This document shows positions 35,829 through 43,994 of a DNA stretch of 64,000 nucleotides, one piece after another. Source of the DNA: CAVPMW01 sp963706515 (lineage in GTDB: Bacteria > Chloroflexota > Anaerolineae > Anaerolineales > UBA4823); the NCBI GenBank assembly GCA_963706515.1, contig CAVPMW010000015.1, positions 226,036 through 290,035 on the forward strand, in the 5' to 3' direction. The stretch's first letter is position 1, and each line of letters begins with the position of its first letter. Made by a program: the position numbers and the translations under genes. The notes beneath the pieces are model-generated. The model worked only from the letters and a program-made list of their open reading frames with translations, did not search any database and was not told the origin of the DNA.

Positions 35829-35916
35829 TTAAGAACCTGTCCGAAAATACGAAGGGTTCCGATTTTGTGGTGCACCACAAAATCGGTTCTCCCATTCATT
35901 TTCGGATAGATACTAA
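35829..35916. repeat. Palindromic repeat family 1, copy B
   Basis: An inverted copy relative to copy A, with the same 28-bp palindrome at 35859-35886. Outer arms are TTAAGAACCTGTCCGAAAAT on the left and CATTTTCGGATAGATACTAA on the right. It lies in the 347-bp gap 35634-35980 between the methyltransferase and permease genes, which are both on the minus strand. The rest of that gap shows nothing else I recognise. Confidence 0.9.
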
Positions 35917-35980
35917 ATAATTGTACTGTGATTAGCGGTAAGAAATTTTACGAATTTAGATACCCAGACAGCCAATGACT

Positions 35981-37136
35981 TTAGAACAGGTTGAAGGCGA
36001 ATCCGCTCAGGATAGCTCCGATCCACAAGATGCCCACGACCAGGGCGACCACCCGCCAGCGGGCGATGGTCAGCGCGCCGGCGATAGCGCCGATCGAAGT
36101 CCCTGCGCCGGAGATCATGAAAGCCAGCGCCGCGCCGTGGCTCATCCCGTTATCCAGCAGCGCCCGGATCAGCGGCAGGGAAGCCTCGGAATTGATGTAG
36201 AACGGCAGTCCCAGGGTCGCCGCCAGTGGCACGTTGTAGATGTTGCCGCTGCCGAACAGCGCCGACACCCAGCTGGCGGGGATCAGCCCGTTCAGGAAAT
36301 ACCCGATGAAAGCAAATCCCAGGAACATGACCAGCAGGGTTTTCCCGGCGCGAAAGAGCTCCTTCAGGAAAATTACCAGGCTAGGTTTGGAATATTGGGC
36401 GGGAGCTGGACGAGCCGCAGCTGCAGCCGCTGGGCTATCTGCACGGTCGCAGAGCTCTGAGCACCCGCAGCCACAGCCGGTGCTGTCTCCGCTCGCTCGG
36501 GAGGCTCCGCCTGCCCGCACCCGCAGACCGGCACGATCTCAACCGGCGCTGCGGCGGAACAACCGCAGGCAGCTCCGCCCGTGCTCAGCTGGATGGAAGG
36601 CACTTCCAGGCTGAAGCACGCGGGGAGAGCTCAGCGGCGCCGGGTTATTTGCAGCTGCCCAGGCGACGGGCGCCGGATCACCAAACCGGGTCTGGTTAGC
36701 CAGCCAGCCGCGGGTTTCAATTACCGCTGTGATCAAGCCTCCAGACAACCCCAGGATAATTGAGGCCAGGAAGAACGCTATGCGCAAACGGCCAGCCAAA
36801 CATGCCCGCGCTGTATACCAGGCCTTCGGGCGAGGTGAGCGGCGAGGCTACCATGAAGGCGACGATCGGAGCCCAGGGCATCCTGCTCGCCATCATGCCC
36901 AAAACCAGCGCCGTTGTGCCGCAGGAGCATAAGGGAGTGCCTACCGCGACTGCCGTGGCCGCGACCACTCCCCCCTTGCGGTTGCGGCTAAGAAATGCCG
37001 ATAGCTTTTCGGTATTTACGTACAGCTTGAGCAAGGTCGCGATGACCACGCTCATGAGCAGGTACGGCCAGTTGTGCTGCAGTGACAGCCAGACCTGCTC
37101 GATCGATTGAATGGTTAAGTTCAGGATGAATTCCAT
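35981..37136 (-). CDS. Cys-rich DUF318/SO_0444-type metal permease (three frameshifts)
   Basis: About 384 residues once three single-base breaks (near 36780, 36600 and 36510) are bridged. It has two membrane bundles: MEFILNLTIQSIEQVW followed by several helices with the motif GTPLCSCGTTALVLG, and a C-terminal bundle with LGLPFYINSEASLPLIRALL. Between them lies a hydrophilic loop rich in Cys: ACGCSAAAP, VCGCGQAEPP and GCGCGCSELC. This plan matches permeases of the UPF0718/SO_0444 Cu/Zn efflux group, so transition metal export is likely. It lies directly downstream of a SigZ-like sigma factor gene. Because breaks fall in GC-rich runs, they may be sequencing errors. Confidence 0.82.
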
Positions 37137-37226
37137 GGTGTACCTCCGTGCCGGAATCGGTTTCACCCTGATAGACGCAGGTCATGAAAAAAGGACGCAA
37201 ATTTTGGCTTAAACGGGAGGAAATTC

Positions 37227-37793
37227 TCAGATCGGGGCTTGATCTGGCGGGTGACAGCAGCAGCAGCGTGCGTAGTAGTCCACAATCCGGCCGCGGCGGT
37301 CGAACTCAAAATGGCAGCAGCTCAAGAGCATGTCGCGCAGTTTATCCCGGGCGCGCTGCACGCGGGACTTTGCCCCCGAGAGGGAGATGCCCAGGCTTTC
37401 CGCCAGCTGCTTTTGGCTCAAACCCTGGTATTCAGTCAGGATCAGCGCCTGGCGGTAAGCCTCCGGCAGCTCGTCGACCATCTCCCGCAAGGAGAGCGCC
37501 AGCGCCGCTTCGGGATCTTCTTCCGGCAATTCCGGCTCGGCGGGCAGGCTTTCGGGGAGCTCCGCAGTCTCGCGCCGCCTGCGGTAATGATCGATGATCA
37601 GGTTGCGGGCGATCTGGTAGAACCAGCTCTCGGGCTTGTCCCACTCGGGCTGGCAGCATAGATGCCGGTGGACCCGGACGAAGACTTCCTGCAGAATATC
37701 CTCCGCGTCCGCCTCATTCTCCACCCGGCCCCGGATGAATGCCTTGAGCCGCTGGCTGTACTGGTCCCACAAAAGCTCTACGTTATCATCCAT
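37227..37793 (-). CDS. sigZ: SigZ-like ECF sigma factor with Cys-rich tail
   Basis: A 188-residue sigma-70 family factor with region 2 (EADAEDILQEVFVRVHRHL, then WFYQIARNLIIDHYRRR) and region 4 (LPEAYRQALILTEYQGLSQK, LGISLSGAKSRVQRARDKLR). The C-terminus ends CCHFEFDRRGRIVDYYARCCCC, where residues 165-186 hold six cysteines. A Cys-containing DRRG tail is typical of SigZ. The tail could bind a thiol-reactive metal and gate the factor, since no anti-sigma gene is adjacent. It is 90 bp upstream of the Cys-rich permease in the same direction, suggesting a metal-response pair. Confidence 0.88.
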   Translation of the reverse strand: MDDNVELLWDQYSQRLKAFIRGRVENEADAEDILQEVFVRVHRHLCCQPEWDKPESWFYQIARNLIIDHYRRRRETAELPESLPAEPELPEEDPEAALALSLREMVDELPEAYRQALILTEYQGLSQKQLAESLGISLSGAKSRVQRARDKLRDMLLSCCHFEFDRRGRIVDYYARCCCCHPPDQAPI

Positions 37794-37983
37794 TCAAGAG
37801 TCCAAACGATTGGCAGGTTTTCAAACCCATTATACCCGTCAGAATGATAGAAGATTCCGGCCCCCCTGCCAATAACACCCTCGACCCCAATCGCTCACTT
37901 ATTCATGTTTGCAACTTTAGCCGCTCGGATGCGTAATTATTAACATGCGAATCTGGATGATATAAGGAGTAGATAAAATATAA

Positions 37984-38449
37984 ATGAAAAAACCACTCAT
38001 TCTCTTACTGGCTGTTTTATTATTACCCACGCTGGCTTGTTCTCTCTTTTCCAATAACGACCCTCAATTGGCGACCACCCCCGATCAGCCCTGAATCTGT
38101 TACTGCAGATAAATCCTTGCCTGAAGAGCTGCAGAGCGCATTTAACGAGCTGCCAGCCGGCGATGCCGCGAGCGGGGAACAAATCTTCACCGTATCGCAG
38201 CCCTGCCACGTCTGTCATACCGACCAGCCTATCGGTCCTTCCTTTCAAGATGAGCCGTCGTTGGCGAGCCTCGCCGCTACTCGCCGGCAGGGATATCCGG
38301 CGGATATATACCTGTACGAGTCCATTGTGAATCCAGGTGCCTTCGTTGTACCTGGTTTTCAGGACAGCATCATGCCGCAGAACTTCGCTGAGATACTCAC
38401 TAAAAAAGAGCTGTCTGATCTGGTCGCGTACATGATGACGATGCGCTAA
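37984..38449 (+). CDS. c-type cytochrome lipoprotein (one frameshift)
   Basis: About 154 residues. The start MKKPLILLLAVLLLPTLAC is a lipoprotein signal with lipobox LAC. One extra C in the run near 38078 shifts the frame; the protein then continues ISPESVTADKSLPEELQSAF. A single haem-binding CHVCH motif follows, and a distal Met in DSIMPQNFAE is a likely sixth ligand. Small membrane-anchored cytochromes of this kind shuttle electrons outside the cell membrane. The stop TAA coincides with the left end of a family 2 repeat element. AT-rich sequence upstream probably holds the promoter. Confidence 0.85.
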
Positions 38450-38541
38450 AGTACAGTCACAATAATTCCGTTGGATGTTCAGGTAATTTCCAAGCCAGAT
38501 TATCGAAGCGCCATCGCTCAATAGTTTTGTGACTGTACTTA
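38448..38541. repeat. Inverted-repeat element family 2, copy 1
   Basis: A roughly 94-bp element bounded by AAGTACAGTCACAA-type ends (left AAAGTACAGTCACAA, right TTTTGTGACTGTACTTA). Its interior, read on the other strand, matches copy 2 at 56751-56843, for example GCGATGGCGC and GAACATCCAAC. It begins inside the cytochrome stop codon and has no coding capacity. It resembles a MITE. Confidence 0.85.
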
Positions 38542-38576
38542 GACCTATGGGGCACTGTCTCGGTCATCGCTCATCT

Positions 38577-39095
38577 TTACTTTATATCTGTGGGGTCAAT
38601 ACCAGCCGTATTAGCCGGATTCAAAGATTCGACGAATTCGAGCAGCTCCTGGCTCTCTTGCAGCCAGACCATCGGACTCGTCGTTCGCTTGATGTAGCGG
38701 ATCATTCCCTGGCGGTCGACGACGACCGATGCGGTGCGCTGGATGAACAGCATGGCTTTTTCCAACCCATACCGCTTGTAGATCTCGCGCTCCGGGTCGG
38801 CAAGCACCGGGAAAGGTGTGTGCATGATCTCCGCGTAGCGGCGAGCGTGCTCCAGATCATCTCCCAGGATAACGATAACCTCTGCGTTTGCTGCTCTAAA
38901 TTGGGGATAAAGTCGGCCTAACTGGCTGACGTGCTGGCGGCATTGCAGTCAGCGGTATTCTCTGACAAAAAATAATACGACGTTCGCCTTTTCCTGGAAA
39001 TCCCCCAGCCCGATTTCTTCTCCGTTGCTGGCTGGAAGCCGGAAATCAGGTGCAGCTGAGCCGAGATCGGCTTCTTGAATATTTTCTTCACCCAT
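38577..39095 (-). CDS. Peroxiredoxin-like (AhpC/TSA) protein, probable selenoprotein with in-frame TGA
   Basis: A continuous 173-codon frame interrupted only by TGA at 38949-38951. It starts MGEENIQEADLGSAAPDF (ATG at 39095) and runs through a thioredoxin fold (ANVVLFFVREYR, then TGA, LQC, RQHVSQLGRLYPQF) to SVVVDRQGMIRYIKRTT and the TAA-type end. The TGA occupies codon 49, exactly the first position of the CxxC redox motif expected in this family, so it probably encodes selenocysteine (U49xxC52). A hairpin 18 bases after the TGA meets the usual bacterial SECIS rules. No frameshift is needed, unlike neighbouring broken genes. A Cys TGC to TGA error or real nonsense mutation is the alternative. 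Predicted role: thiol peroxidase or disulfide reductase in the cytoplasm. Confidence 0.8.
38912..38930 (-). promoter_or_regulatory. Candidate bacterial SECIS hairpin
   Basis: On the coding (minus) strand, GTCAGCC pairs with GGCCGAC around the loop AGTTA, with one A-C mismatch. The second loop base is G and lies 26 bases after the TGA. Bacterial SECIS elements usually have a G in the first two loop positions, 16-37 bases downstream of the UGA. Judged by eye only. Confidence 0.5.
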
Positions 39096-39121
39096 AAGAA
39101 TGACCTTCGATTCGCCATGGA

Positions 39122-39514
39122 TTAAAACGAATCCACCGCTTTTTGATAGTCCGTAAAGACCTCGATAAACATGTCAAAACCGACTAAGTGCAACGAATCC
39201 TGCACAAATTTGGAGGGCTTTAACAGCTTGAAGTGTCCTGATTTATACTTGCCCGAACGGACACCTTCCATCACCGTCGCTTCACTCTCTGCCTCGTCGG
39301 GCACACGCAGCAGGTTGAATATCTGGTTGATCGCCCGCAAGCCGAGGCTGTTCATGAACGATACATGACTCATATCCAGTAACAGGTTACGCATCCCAGT
39401 ATCGTACAGTCCCTGGACTTTGGTTACTAATGGCTTATCCTGATCGATCGCACCCTCAACCTGCAAAACTGTAACCGGCACCCGTCCCATTTCTTGAGTC
39501 ACCGAAAACTCCAT
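39122..39514 (-). CDS. STAS-domain protein (anti-anti-sigma factor-like)
   Basis: A 130-residue STAS domain. The phosphorylatable Ser motif is DMSHVSFMNSLGLRAI, as in SpoIIAA/RsbV-type antagonists. The ATG at 39514 (MEFSVTQEMG) follows GGAGGAG at proper spacing, so it is preferred over an upstream TTG. No partner kinase or phosphatase gene is next to it. It ends 26 bp before the peroxiredoxin-like gene, and the two may share a transcript. Confidence 0.87.
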   Translation of the reverse strand: MEFSVTQEMGRVPVTVLQVEGAIDQDKPLVTKVQGLYDTGMRNLLLDMSHVSFMNSLGLRAINQIFNLLRVPDEAESEATVMEGVRSGKYKSGHFKLLKPSKFVQDSLHLVGFDMFIEVFTDYQKAVDSF

Positions 39515-39695
39515 CTTATACTCCTCCAATTAACTGGGATACCTCACTGTTAATTGGATAATATAACTCATATTAATGACATGTCAATAAAAAAATTTTC
39601 ACATGCCACCGTCTCACCTCATCCCTCCGATAACAGCACTCTCCCCGAAGCTGGCCGTGGATCGCGCTCAAGTGAATGTACCAGGGTAGTTTGGT

Positions 39696-40295
39696 CTATC
39701 GGACCACTGGCTGCAGGCTGCCCAGGATGAGCGGCAATACCTGGCGGGTATACTCCTCAGCCGTTTGCGCCGGTTTCTGTTGAGCCCATTGCACGGCCGC
39801 GCCGTAAATGGCCCAGCTGGCGACCATTGCCGCCTGTTCCAGGCTGGGGCCCTCCCCTGGACCGGCCTGGTCCCGGTCTGCCAGCCAGCCGGTCAGGGTT
39901 TCATATAGCTCGGCCTTGATCTGCTTCTCCATCAACGGCTCCAAATTCCCATGCGGCGGCGGGCAGTGTCCTGTGGTCTCTACCAGGAACTCGCAGACGG
40001 TTTCGGTCAGCCGCGCCACGTTTTCCGGGCTGTAGCCCGAGTCCTCGGGCAGCTGGCTGCGCAGGCGTTCGCGGAATCCGATCCGCATGGTGTACTCCAG
40101 AAGCGCGTATTTATCGGTGAAGTGAGCATAGAATGTTACCCGGTTAACCGTCGCTCGCTCGGCGATGTCCTGGATCGTGATGTCTTCGAAGCTTTTCTCG
40201 CTCATCAGCTCGATGAAAGCGTCCAGGATCAGCTTGCGCGTCCGCTTGACCCGCGGATCTACCCATTTCTCTTCTCGTTCCAGGTCGAGCAACAT
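39696..40295 (-). CDS. TetR-family transcriptional regulator
   Basis: A 199-residue TetR protein: the N-terminal helix-turn-helix region reads LILDAFIELMSEKSFEDIT then DIAERATVNRVTFYAHF; a variable C-terminal domain follows. It is divergent from the DoxX-like gene at 40444. Two palindromes lie in the 148-bp gap (40318-40339 and 40373-40387) and are likely operators for both genes. Confidence 0.9.
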   Translation of the reverse strand: MLLDLEREEKWVDPRVKRTRKLILDAFIELMSEKSFEDITIQDIAERATVNRVTFYAHFTDKYALLEYTMRIGFRERLRSQLPEDSGYSPENVARLTETVCEFLVETTGHCPPPHGNLEPLMEKQIKAELYETLTGWLADRDQAGPGEGPSLEQAAMVASWAIYGAAVQWAQQKPAQTAEEYTRQVLPLILGSLQPVVR

Positions 40296-40317
40296 TTATC
40301 AGCCTCCGTCGTTTAGA

Positions 40318-40387
40318 CGACAATTCTAAGAAATTGTCGGTTGACGCACCTCTAAAGAAAGTTATCATATGTATTGTACACTACAAT
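40318..40387. promoter_or_regulatory. Two TetR-type palindromes between tetR and doxX-like genes
   Basis: Site 1 at 40318-40339 is CGACAATT-6-AATTGTCG. Site 2 at 40373-40387 is ATTGTA-CAC-TACAAT. Both share a TTGT/ACAA half-site. They lie between divergent genes, which is the usual arrangement for TetR autoregulation. Confidence 0.6.
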
Positions 40388-40443
40388 TGTTTAATTTACA
40401 ACACATGTTTTGTATGCATCAGTTTGTGTGACGGAGACCTGCG

Positions 40444-40810
40444 ATGAATATTGCCTTATGGATTGCCCAGGTACTGCTGGCGCTGGCGTTTTTCACCGCT
40501 GGATTCGTTCATGCATTCCGTTATGAGCGCATCAAAGACCGGATGAAATGGATGAATGACTTCTCGCGACGATGGGTGACTTTTATCGGCATCTGTGAGA
40601 TTCTGGGGCGCTTGGCTGATCCTGCCGGCAGTAACCGGCATTCTGCCCTGGCTGACTCCCTTGGCGGCTTTAGGTTTGGCGACCATCATGGTCCTGGCTG
40701 CTATCTACCACGCCACCCATCGCGAATATTCAGAAATTATTACCAACGCCATCTTGTTTGCTATGGCTGCATTCATCGCCTATGGGCGCTTCGTAATCTT
40801 GCCGCTATGA
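40444..40810 (+). CDS. DoxX-family membrane protein (one frameshift)
   Basis: About 121 residues with four predicted membrane helices: MNIALWIAQVLLALAFFTAG at the N-terminus, then FIGICEILGAWLILPAVTGI, LGLATIMVLAAIYH and a final helix ending GRFVILPL. One extra G in the GGGG run near 40605 shifts the frame, and the alternative phase continues without loss. DoxX-like proteins are linked to redox or thiol stress and to quinone-related membrane functions. It is probably controlled by the divergent TetR gene. Confidence 0.85.
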
Positions 40811-40923
40811 TTAGCCCTTTTTAGAGAAAGTTAACTGGGATCTTGCTTTGCGATCTTGCGCGGAGCGTGTTTTAGTCAACAATTCATATATCCAATAAAT
40901 CCATTACCCAAGGAGTTAGTACG

Positions 40924-41853
40924 ATGACCAATCTCACAATGAAAGCAGTGCGCGTGCACGATTACGGTGGTCCCGAGGTGCTCGTGCTCGAGGAAGCGCC
41001 ACGCCCGCAGCCTCAGGCTGACCAGGTATTGGTCAGGCTGCTGGCGTCCGCTGTGAACCCGGTCGACGCAGTTATGCGCGCGGGTTACTTTAAAGAGTTT
41101 CTGCCTTTGTCCTTTCCCTGGATACCCGGTGTCGAGGGAGCAGGGATTGTCGTCGCGGTCGGTGAGAACGTGACTGCATTCCAGCCGGGTCAGGCTGTCT
41201 TCGGTTTTGTCAGCGGCGGCTACGCAGAATATGCCGCCGTCCCTGCGGGCGACCTGCAGCCGAAACCCGCCCATCTGACCTTTGAACAGGCGGCAACCGT
41301 CTCCCTGGGCGCGCTGGTCGCCTGGCAGGCGGTCATCGAAGTGGCGAACGTAGCAGCTGGACAGCGCGTCCTGGTGCAAGGCGCGGCGGGCGGTGTTGGA
41401 CTGTATGCGGTGCAGCTCGCGGTATGGAGAGGTGCACACGTCATCGGCACCGCCTCCGCGGGCAATCTCGATTTCGTTCGCTCTCTCGGAGCCGAGCAGG
41501 TAATTGACTATAACGCCGCGCCCTTCGAAACAGTCGTGCGCGACGTAGACGTCGTCATTGATACGGTCGGAGGAGAATTAATCGAGCGCTCGTGGCAGGT
41601 GCTCCGCCCGAATGGGATCCTGGTCACCGTTGCGGGACAGGCTGGCTCCCGACGCTGGAGCAGCCCACGGGGTGCGGGCTGCCAGCGCGGGACGCGGTTC
41701 CCACGAGAAGCTGCAGCAGATCTCCGAGCTGCTCGAGGCGCGAAACTCACCCCGGCTGTCCGGCAGATCTTCACGCTGGCTGAAGCGCCTCAGGCGCAGG
41801 GGCTTGCCCAGACCGGACACGGGCGCGGCAGGGTCATCCTGCTGACTGCGTGA
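40924..41853 (+). CDS. Zinc-independent quinone oxidoreductase/NADP-dependent alcohol dehydrogenase-like (two compensating frameshifts)
   Basis: A 309-residue medium-chain dehydrogenase of the quinone oxidoreductase type (MKAVRVHDYGGPEVLVLEE, NPVDAVMRAGY, VQGAAGGVGLYAVQLA, DVVIDTVGGE). It lacks the structural-zinc Cys cluster. An insertion near 41640 and a deletion near 41745 put about 35 residues in the wrong phase; the corrected segment reads DAGAAHGVRAASAGRGSHEK and LQQISELLEAR before KLTPAVRQIFTLAEA. AAGGAG precedes the ATG. It probably reduces quinones or enones with NADPH. Confidence 0.87.
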   Translation: MTNLTMKAVRVHDYGGPEVLVLEEAPRPQPQADQVLVRLLASAVNPVDAVMRAGYFKEFLPLSFPWIPGVEGAGIVVAVGENVTAFQPGQAVFGFVSGGYAEYAAVPAGDLQPKPAHLTFEQAATVSLGALVAWQAVIEVANVAAGQRVLVQGAAGGVGLYAVQLAVWRGAHVIGTASAGNLDFVRSLGAEQVIDYNAAPFETVVRDVDVVIDTVGGELIERSWQVLRPNGILVTVAGQAGSRRWSSPRGAGCQRGTRFPREAAADLRAARGAKLTPAVRQIFTLAEAPQAQGLAQTGHGRGRVILLTA

Positions 41854-41936
41854 GCGCCTGGGATTCCCCCTACAGACCCATAATAACTTCGCTTTTCCGC
41901 GGGCTGGTAGTATAGTTGTACCTGTCGCAAGTCTAA

Positions 41937-42041
41937 GTGATTGGCCGAAAGTAACTTTAATTCAGCACAAAGACGGCCAATCACAGGAGCAAACCGCGAG
42001 TTAGAGTGCCAGTCAATTAAAATTATTTTCAGCGGTTTGCT
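41937..42041. repeat. Composite hairpin repeat, copy 1 (two abutting inverted repeats)
   Basis: Hairpin 1 at 41937-41984 has ends GTGATTGGCCG and CGGCCAATCAC. Hairpin 2 at 41988-42041 has ends AGCAAACCGC and GCGGTTTGCT. Read on the other strand, the order and inner bases match the array at 62236-62378. It fills most of the 225-bp gap between the quinone oxidoreductase and the Gfo/Idh/MocA gene. No coding potential. Confidence 0.85.
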
Positions 42042-42078
42042 TAGTTCGTGAGACCCATATCAGCTAGCGGAGCTAATC

Positions 42079-43197
42079 ATGACTGCAGATAGAACGAGAA
42101 TCGGTTTCATCGGCTGCGGGAATATCAGCGACACCTACTTCAGGGTGGCTCGATCATTTGACCAGCTCGAAGTAGTTGCCTGTGCGGACCACAGCCTCGA
42201 GCGCGCCAGGGCACAGGCAGCCAAATATGGGCTGCCGCGGCTTGCACCCCGGACGAGCTGCTGGCCGACCCCGAAATCCAGATAGTAGTCAATCTCACCC
42301 GCCCCGACGCGCACGCGGAGATTGCTTTAGCCGCTCTGCAGGCAGGCAAATCCGTTTACAACGAAAAACCCTTGGCTGTCAGCCGCGACGAAGCACAGCG
42401 CTTGCTCCTGGCAGCGCAGGACAAAGGGCTGCGGGTGGGCTGCGCGCCGGATACTTCTTGGGCGCCGGTCTGCAGACCTGCCGCAAGCTGATCGACGAAG
42501 GAGCTATCGGAGAACCGGTGAGCGCCGCTGCCTTTTTCCTCAACCACGGACCGGAGGCCTGGCACCCCAACCCTGCCTTCTTTTACCAGCCGGGCGGCGG
42601 ACCCCTGTTCGATCTCGGTCCCTATTACCTGACTGCCCTGGTAGCCCTCCTGGGACCGGTGGTGCGCGTGGCAGGCGCCGCGCGAGTCTCTTTCCCAGAG
42701 CGCACGGTGGGCAGCGGACCCAACCGCGGCTCCAAGATCCCCGTCCGCACGCCGACCCATATCGCCGGTTTGCTGGAGTTTGCCAGCGGCGCGCTGGGCA
42801 CGCTCCTTACCAGCTTTGACGTATGGAAGAGCAGCCTGCCCCCATCGAGATTTATGGCAGCGAGGGGACGTTATCCGCCCCCGACCCCAACACCTTCGGC
42901 GGACCGGTGCGCTTATGGCGTGCCCGGACGGAGGCCTGGGAAGAAATTCCGCTGCTGCCCGGCTATGCGGAGAACACCCGCAGCCTGGGGGTAGCCGATA
43001 TGGCGCAGGCTATCCAGGTCGGTCGCCCTCATCGCGCCAGCGGTCAGCTGGGTTATCACGTGCTGGACCTCATGCACGCCATCCTCGACGCAGCGCGCAC
43101 AGGGCAGCAGGTGGAAGTTTCCAGCGCCTGCGGAGCGCCCCGACCCCCTGCCCGTGACAGCAAACACGGGGAAGTTTTTCTAGACGCAGTCCGGTGA
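42079..43197 (+). CDS. Gfo/Idh/MocA-family oxidoreductase (three frameshifts)
   Basis: About 373 residues across three single-base deletions (near 42240, 42450 and 42830). The order is N-terminal NAD-binding GFIGCGNISDTYFRVA, the segment ELLADPEIQIVVNLTRPDAH and EKPLAVSRDEAQ, then LGAGLQTCRKLIDEGAIGEP, the C-terminal alpha/beta domain with GPLFDLGPYYLTALV, and IEIYGSEGTLSAPDPNTFGG. Every expected segment is present, so the gene may be intact in the organism. Typical substrates are sugars, inositols or sugar acids. Confidence 0.85.
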
Positions 43198-43252
43198 CCC
43201 CGGGAAATAAATCCCGCATTCTAATGTACTGATCAACAGTCTGTGAATTCAT

Positions 43253-43900
43253 ATGTCAGCAGAGACCCGGCAATTAATTGCAGAACTGAGCCGCCTGGCG
43301 CAAAATGAAGTGGATAAAACCCGCATTGCTCAGCTGGTGGAGGCGCTCGACGAGCGCTATCATTTATCCGCCAAAATCGCTGGCGAGCCTGGGTTGGAAG
43401 AGATCATCAAACAGCTTATCGCACGGCTGCTCGGCGTTTACCGAGAATTATCCTGCCTCGAGGGAAAAAGGGTCTTAGATATCGCTTGCGGCTCGAGTAC
43501 AAGCAAGGCCCCTTCTGTGATCCACATCCGCTCCCCATTTGGCAAACGCAATATCCGCAGCCCAAAAAATGCTGGCTATACCGCTCAATTCGAGCCCTGG
43601 TTTTGCCGCATACTGCTGGAATTGGGCGCCCATCCGGTCGGGATCGATATCGGCGACCTGGCAGGGGAGGCTTTCGAGCATTACTCCGCCGACCTGGGTA
43701 AGCAAGGTGCATTGGATTTCTTACCCAGTCATTCTTTTGACGCCCTGCAGGACAGCCGCCTGTTCGGTTCTCCCGAGTTCACCGCTCAATTTCCGCGCCT
43801 CGCGGATCGCCGGAAAGTGGCCGCAGAGATTCGAGATCAAGAACGCAGGCTGTTGCGGGAAGGTGGTATAGTAATTCACTCGGACGCCGCTAATCTTTAA
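43253..43900 (+). CDS. Putative SAM-binding Rossmann-fold protein
   Basis: A 215-residue protein with a glycine-containing motif VLDIACGSSTSKAPS like methyltransferase motif I, and EPWFCRILLELGAHPVGIDI resembling the acidic strand that follows. The stretch between the two is longer than usual. The C-terminus has an EIRDQERRLLREGGIVIHSD region like post-motif strands. It may be a diverged methyltransferase. The function is not clear and no neighbour clarifies it. It starts MSAETRQLIAEL. Confidence 0.65.
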   Translation: MSAETRQLIAELSRLAQNEVDKTRIAQLVEALDERYHLSAKIAGEPGLEEIIKQLIARLLGVYRELSCLEGKRVLDIACGSSTSKAPSVIHIRSPFGKRNIRSPKNAGYTAQFEPWFCRILLELGAHPVGIDIGDLAGEAFEHYSADLGKQGALDFLPSHSFDALQDSRLFGSPEFTAQFPRLADRRKVAAEIRDQERRLLREGGIVIHSDAANL

Positions 43901-43994
43901 TGCCGGCAGGAAAATTAAGCGTCCAGGGTACGTCCTCCGGCGTGCATCACAGCAGAGAAATGGACTGCCAGCAAATGAAAGATGAGGCGAGCAG

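Noticed and set aside
38918..39118. 66-codon frame at the 5' end of the peroxiredoxin-like gene as a separate gene or frameshift
   Set aside because: It is another phase; the correct phase reads continuously from ATG 39095 with a single TGA, so a frameshift explanation is not needed.
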